Source of the DNA: CALAEC01 sp050692915 | Lineage (GTDB): Bacteria > Actinomycetota > UBA4738 > CALAEC01 | Direction: 5' to 3' | NCBI GenBank assembly: GCA_050692915.1 | Contig: JBOGVU010000064.1 | Span: forward strand, 1 to 15,069 | DNA: 15,069 bases | Shown: positions 13,601-15,069 of the stretch, one piece after another | Numbering within the stretch: the first letter of the stretch is position 1 | Layout: each line of letters opens with the position of its first letter | Notes under the pieces: model-generated | Database searches by the model: none | What the model saw: the letters and a program-made list of their open reading frames with translations, nothing else | Told to the model about the DNA's origin: nothing | Program-made: the position numbers and the translations under genes

Positions 13601-15039
13601 ACGACCCGAACTCCCCCACGACCGAGGGCCTGTACAGAGGCGGAACGCCGGCCGGCTGGACCCCGGACGCCCCGGGCGACGTCATCCGGAGCTGGCCGCC
13701 CACCGGCCTCTCGCTCGCGTGGGGCGTCGGGTTCACCGGGAACGTCTGGCTCTCCGACATACCGTCGAACAACCGGAACCACGAGTTCACCGTGGAGGGG
13801 ACGCCGACCGGCGCGAGCTTCTCGGCTCCGTGGGCCGGCGCATGGCCGGGCGACATGGCGCTCGACACCACGAACGACTGCATGGCGCAGGTCAACGTCG
13901 GAGGCGACAACGGGATCTACTGCTGGAGCCTGGACGACGGCAGCGTCCAGTACTCGATCACCGGCAGCTTCCCGTGGACGACGATCTCCCAGCGCGGCCT
14001 GGCCTACCGCGCCGATGACGACACCTTCTACATCGGCGGCTGGAACCAGGACATCCTCTACCACGTCCGCGGCCTCTCGCACGGGACGCCGGGAGAGGTG
14101 ATCTCCCAGTGCAGCCCGCCCGACGGGAACATCTCTGGGCTGGCCTGGAACCCGGCCTTCGAGATCGTCTGGGAGGCCACGAACACCCCGACCGACACCA
14201 TGTACCAGCTCGATCCGGAGACCTGCGAGGTGCTCTCCACGCTGGGCCACCCGAGCCCGGGCTTCGACGGGGCCGGGATGGAGATGGACGAGGAGGGCAA
14301 CCTCTGGATCATCGACCAGGATCCGAACACGGTCTACCTGATCGAGAGCGGGGTGCCGGCGTTCGTCGACGTGCCGTGGCTGTCCGAGGATCCGCAGAGC
14401 GGCACGCTCGCACCGGATGCTTCGCAGGACATCGAGGTGACGATCGACACGACCGGCCTCGAGCCCGGAGAGTACAACGCCACGATCTTCATCCTGACGA
14501 ACAGCGGCCGCCAGCCCACGCTCAGGGTGCCGGTCAAGCTGATCGTGCCGGCCTACTACCAGGCGGCGAACGCCGGTGACGGCCCCGGCTACGTGGACGG
14601 CCTCGGCGACACGTGGGGGCCCGACCAGGCGTACTCGGCCGGGAGCTGGGGCTACGTCGACACCAAGGCCCGAGCCGCGTCCACCCGGCGGCCGATCGCC
14701 GGGACGGAGGACGACCCGCTCTACCAGACACAGCGGGTCGATCCGCTCGAGTACCGGTTCGACGGGCTGCCCGAGGGCGTCTACCAGGTCGATCTCCGCT
14801 TCGCAGATATCTCCGGCCCGGGGAACCCGAACACGCGCCTCCACGACGTGATCATCGAAGGCGACACGGTCCTACCCGCCCACGACATCGCCGCCGAGGT
14901 GGGAGCGTACGCGGCGGACGACCACACGTTCTTCGTGCCGGTCACGGATGGCCAGCTGAACGTCCGGCTGGCGGCGCGCCGCGGCTACCTGCCGCCGGTG
15001 ATCAACGCGATGCGGGTGGCGGAACGGCCGGACCGCTAG
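10618..15039 (+). CDS. Large secreted multidomain S8 serine protease (bacillopeptidase F-like) with propeller and malectin-like C-terminus
   Basis: The 1473-residue product starts with an Arg-rich signal peptide (hydrophobic core about 18-32, cleavage near SSAA-PDAG). An inhibitor-type prodomain follows (about 45-155). The S8 catalytic domain (about 170-490) has Asp199 (HIDTGAQFDH), His248 (NNGHGTHTTGT), oxyanion Asn352 (FSNGNSGPS) and Ser423 (FSGTSMAAPHVTG); VVNNSWGGG is typical of bacillopeptidase F. Beyond it come two carboxypeptidase-regulatory-like beta domains (about 496-575 and 579-658), a beta-rich domain (about 662-850) and a third such domain (854-933). An Ig-like half (about 938-978), a WD/NHL-like propeller stretch (about 990-1245), the other Ig-like half (about 1252-1310) and a malectin-like domain (about 1313-1468) complete it. 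No sortase signal or C-terminal anchor is seen, so it is probably released or bound to surface glycans. Domain boundaries are by eye. Confidence 0.93.
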   Translation: MGALRSLGRRRSVGRRWTASLALALSMALVAPSSAAPDAGAQEPNAKIEQKVFDDLEAGRGTATFWALMREKADLDRAPSIEDSDARGEFVYRELTSTADRTQADLRRFLTRRGVDFEPFWIANTIKITGDEALLREVAARPDVERILADRRFELPKPAPGEDLPRINVVEWNIDRVRADEVWAGFGVRGEGIVVAHIDTGAQFDHPALVQQYRGNLGGGSFDHNYNWFDPSNVCGNPSLVPCDNNGHGTHTTGTAVGDDGDPGPNQIGVAPHARWIAAKGCETNFCSTAALLASGQWVLAPTDLQGENPRPDLRPHVVNNSWGGGGGNPWYQPTVDAWIASGIFPSFSNGNSGPSCGSSGSPGDYVQSYSAGAFDINDNIAGFSSRGPSAFESELKPNIAAPGVGVRSSVPGNGYASFSGTSMAAPHVTGSVALIWSAAPAIERQIDATRTLLDDTAVDTSNLTCGGTADDNNVWGEGKLDALAAVENAPIGPVGSVEGTVTDAATGSPIEGARVEAVGPITRTVMTDATGHYSFPVLSVGSYEVTASKFGYLSQTATVQVNEAETTTQDFALQPAPSHTVSGHVRDTDGEAVANGTVTILGTPIPPATTDADGFYSFDSVPEGTYDVRAESGRCFDPQTQELVVDGDETLDFTLPLRTDDFGYFCQVVEPNYIEGDTPLGLSGLDAWTEVPLPFEFPFYGEFYDTTFASTKAYVNFLQGNVFFVNSAIPSSGPPNGAIYAFWDDLNVDSAASTWKATLGEAPNRRFVIEWRNVSFFGDSSRRVDVEIILHEGSGRILTQYRNIAEDGREQGNSATIGVENADGSDALQYSFNEAVVDSPEFAVLYRLPPSGVLQGTVTDANDDLPVSSARVEVVQDGSVVRSTTTDADGIYRMHVPLGTYTVEASKTNYETGSETVVLDEEDETVTQDFSLRTPRGEVSPDSLELVIPQGELRTRTLTLENTGSLDMTWEIKETGGGAASASTTVGLEKNPDYDPNSPTTEGLYRGGTPAGWTPDAPGDVIRSWPPTGLSLAWGVGFTGNVWLSDIPSNNRNHEFTVEGTPTGASFSAPWAGAWPGDMALDTTNDCMAQVNVGGDNGIYCWSLDDGSVQYSITGSFPWTTISQRGLAYRADDDTFYIGGWNQDILYHVRGLSHGTPGEVISQCSPPDGNISGLAWNPAFEIVWEATNTPTDTMYQLDPETCEVLSTLGHPSPGFDGAGMEMDEEGNLWIIDQDPNTVYLIESGVPAFVDVPWLSEDPQSGTLAPDASQDIEVTIDTTGLEPGEYNATIFILTNSGRQPTLRVPVKLIVPAYYQAANAGDGPGYVDGLGDTWGPDQAYSAGSWGYVDTKARAASTRRPIAGTEDDPLYQTQRVDPLEYRFDGLPEGVYQVDLRFADISGPGNPNTRLHDVIIEGDTVLPAHDIAAEVGAYAADDHTFFVPVTDGQLNVRLAARRGYLPPVINAMRVAERPDR

Positions 15040-15069
15040 GGAAGGAGGAAAGAGCACGAACCCGCGACG
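15040..15069 (+). other. Intergenic end of window with a strong ribosome-binding-like sequence
   Basis: AAGGAGGAAA follows 4 bp after the protease stop codon. No ATG, GTG or TTG occurs at normal spacing before the window ends, so a following gene cannot be confirmed. It may begin just beyond the edge. Confidence 0.3.

Noticed and set aside
12514..14844. A 776-codon open frame on the minus strand opposite the large protease
   Set aside because: It has low-complexity composition typical of an antisense shadow and no ribosome-binding site or motif. The plus-strand protease domains cover the whole stretch.
1..15069. CRISPR array, tRNA, rRNA, transposase or attachment site
   Set aside because: No regularly spaced repeats, tRNA-like cloverleaf, rRNA sequence, transposase motif or flanking direct repeats were seen by reading both strands; this was by eye and not exhaustive for tRNA.

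Overview
The window is about 15 kb of very GC-rich DNA with dense, mostly operonic genes. Strong third-position GC, GTG starts alongside ATG, two likely leaderless promoters with a TAnnnT box 7 nt before the start codon, FadR-type GntR and TrmB/LuxR regulators, and secreted S8 proteases all suggest a high-GC Actinomycetota chromosome. This may be an uncultured lineage; nothing here fixes genus or class. No rRNA, tRNA, CRISPR array, insertion sequence or phage gene was seen.

Left edge (1-1494): the 3' part of a secreted subtilase with a C-terminal PPC-like domain ends at a perfect 13-bp stem. It faces a convergent VOC (glyoxalase-fold) gene that carries one clear frameshift.

Catabolic block (1586-7646): six co-directional genes, overlapping or up to 16 bp apart, form a homoprotocatechuate (4-hydroxyphenylacetate) degradation operon: flavin reductase (HpaC), a DapA-family aldolase probably replacing class II HpaI, an FAH-family decarboxylase/isomerase (HpaG-type), CHMS dehydrogenase (HpaE), FAD-dependent 4-HPA 3-hydroxylase (HpaB) and class III extradiol dioxygenase (HpaD). 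HpaB and HpaC hydroxylate 4-HPA, HpaD opens the ring, HpaE oxidises the semialdehyde, the FAH protein isomerises and/or decarboxylates, and the aldolase would release pyruvate and succinic semialdehyde. An HpaH hydratase and a separate HpaF isomerase are not in the window. A convergent FadR/FCD-type GntR gene (7673-8440), with a nested palindrome at its promoter, is the natural candidate regulator.

Regulator-protease block (8543-15039): a minus-strand TrmB-LuxR regulator is divergent from a plus-strand LuxR-type regulator whose receiver domain has lost its acidic pocket. Downstream of the latter is a 1473-residue secreted multidomain S8 protease. It has a prodomain, catalytic domain, three carboxypeptidase-regulatory-like domains, a beta-rich module, an Ig-like domain apparently split by a beta-propeller, and a malectin-like end. 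Several palindromes lie in the intergenic regions of this block.

The catabolic operon is recognisable by family. The less ordinary parts are the DapA-for-HpaI replacement, the degenerate-receiver regulator beside a TrmB-LuxR regulator and giant protease, and the nested domain architecture of that protease. I did not find a clearly new defence or mobile system.
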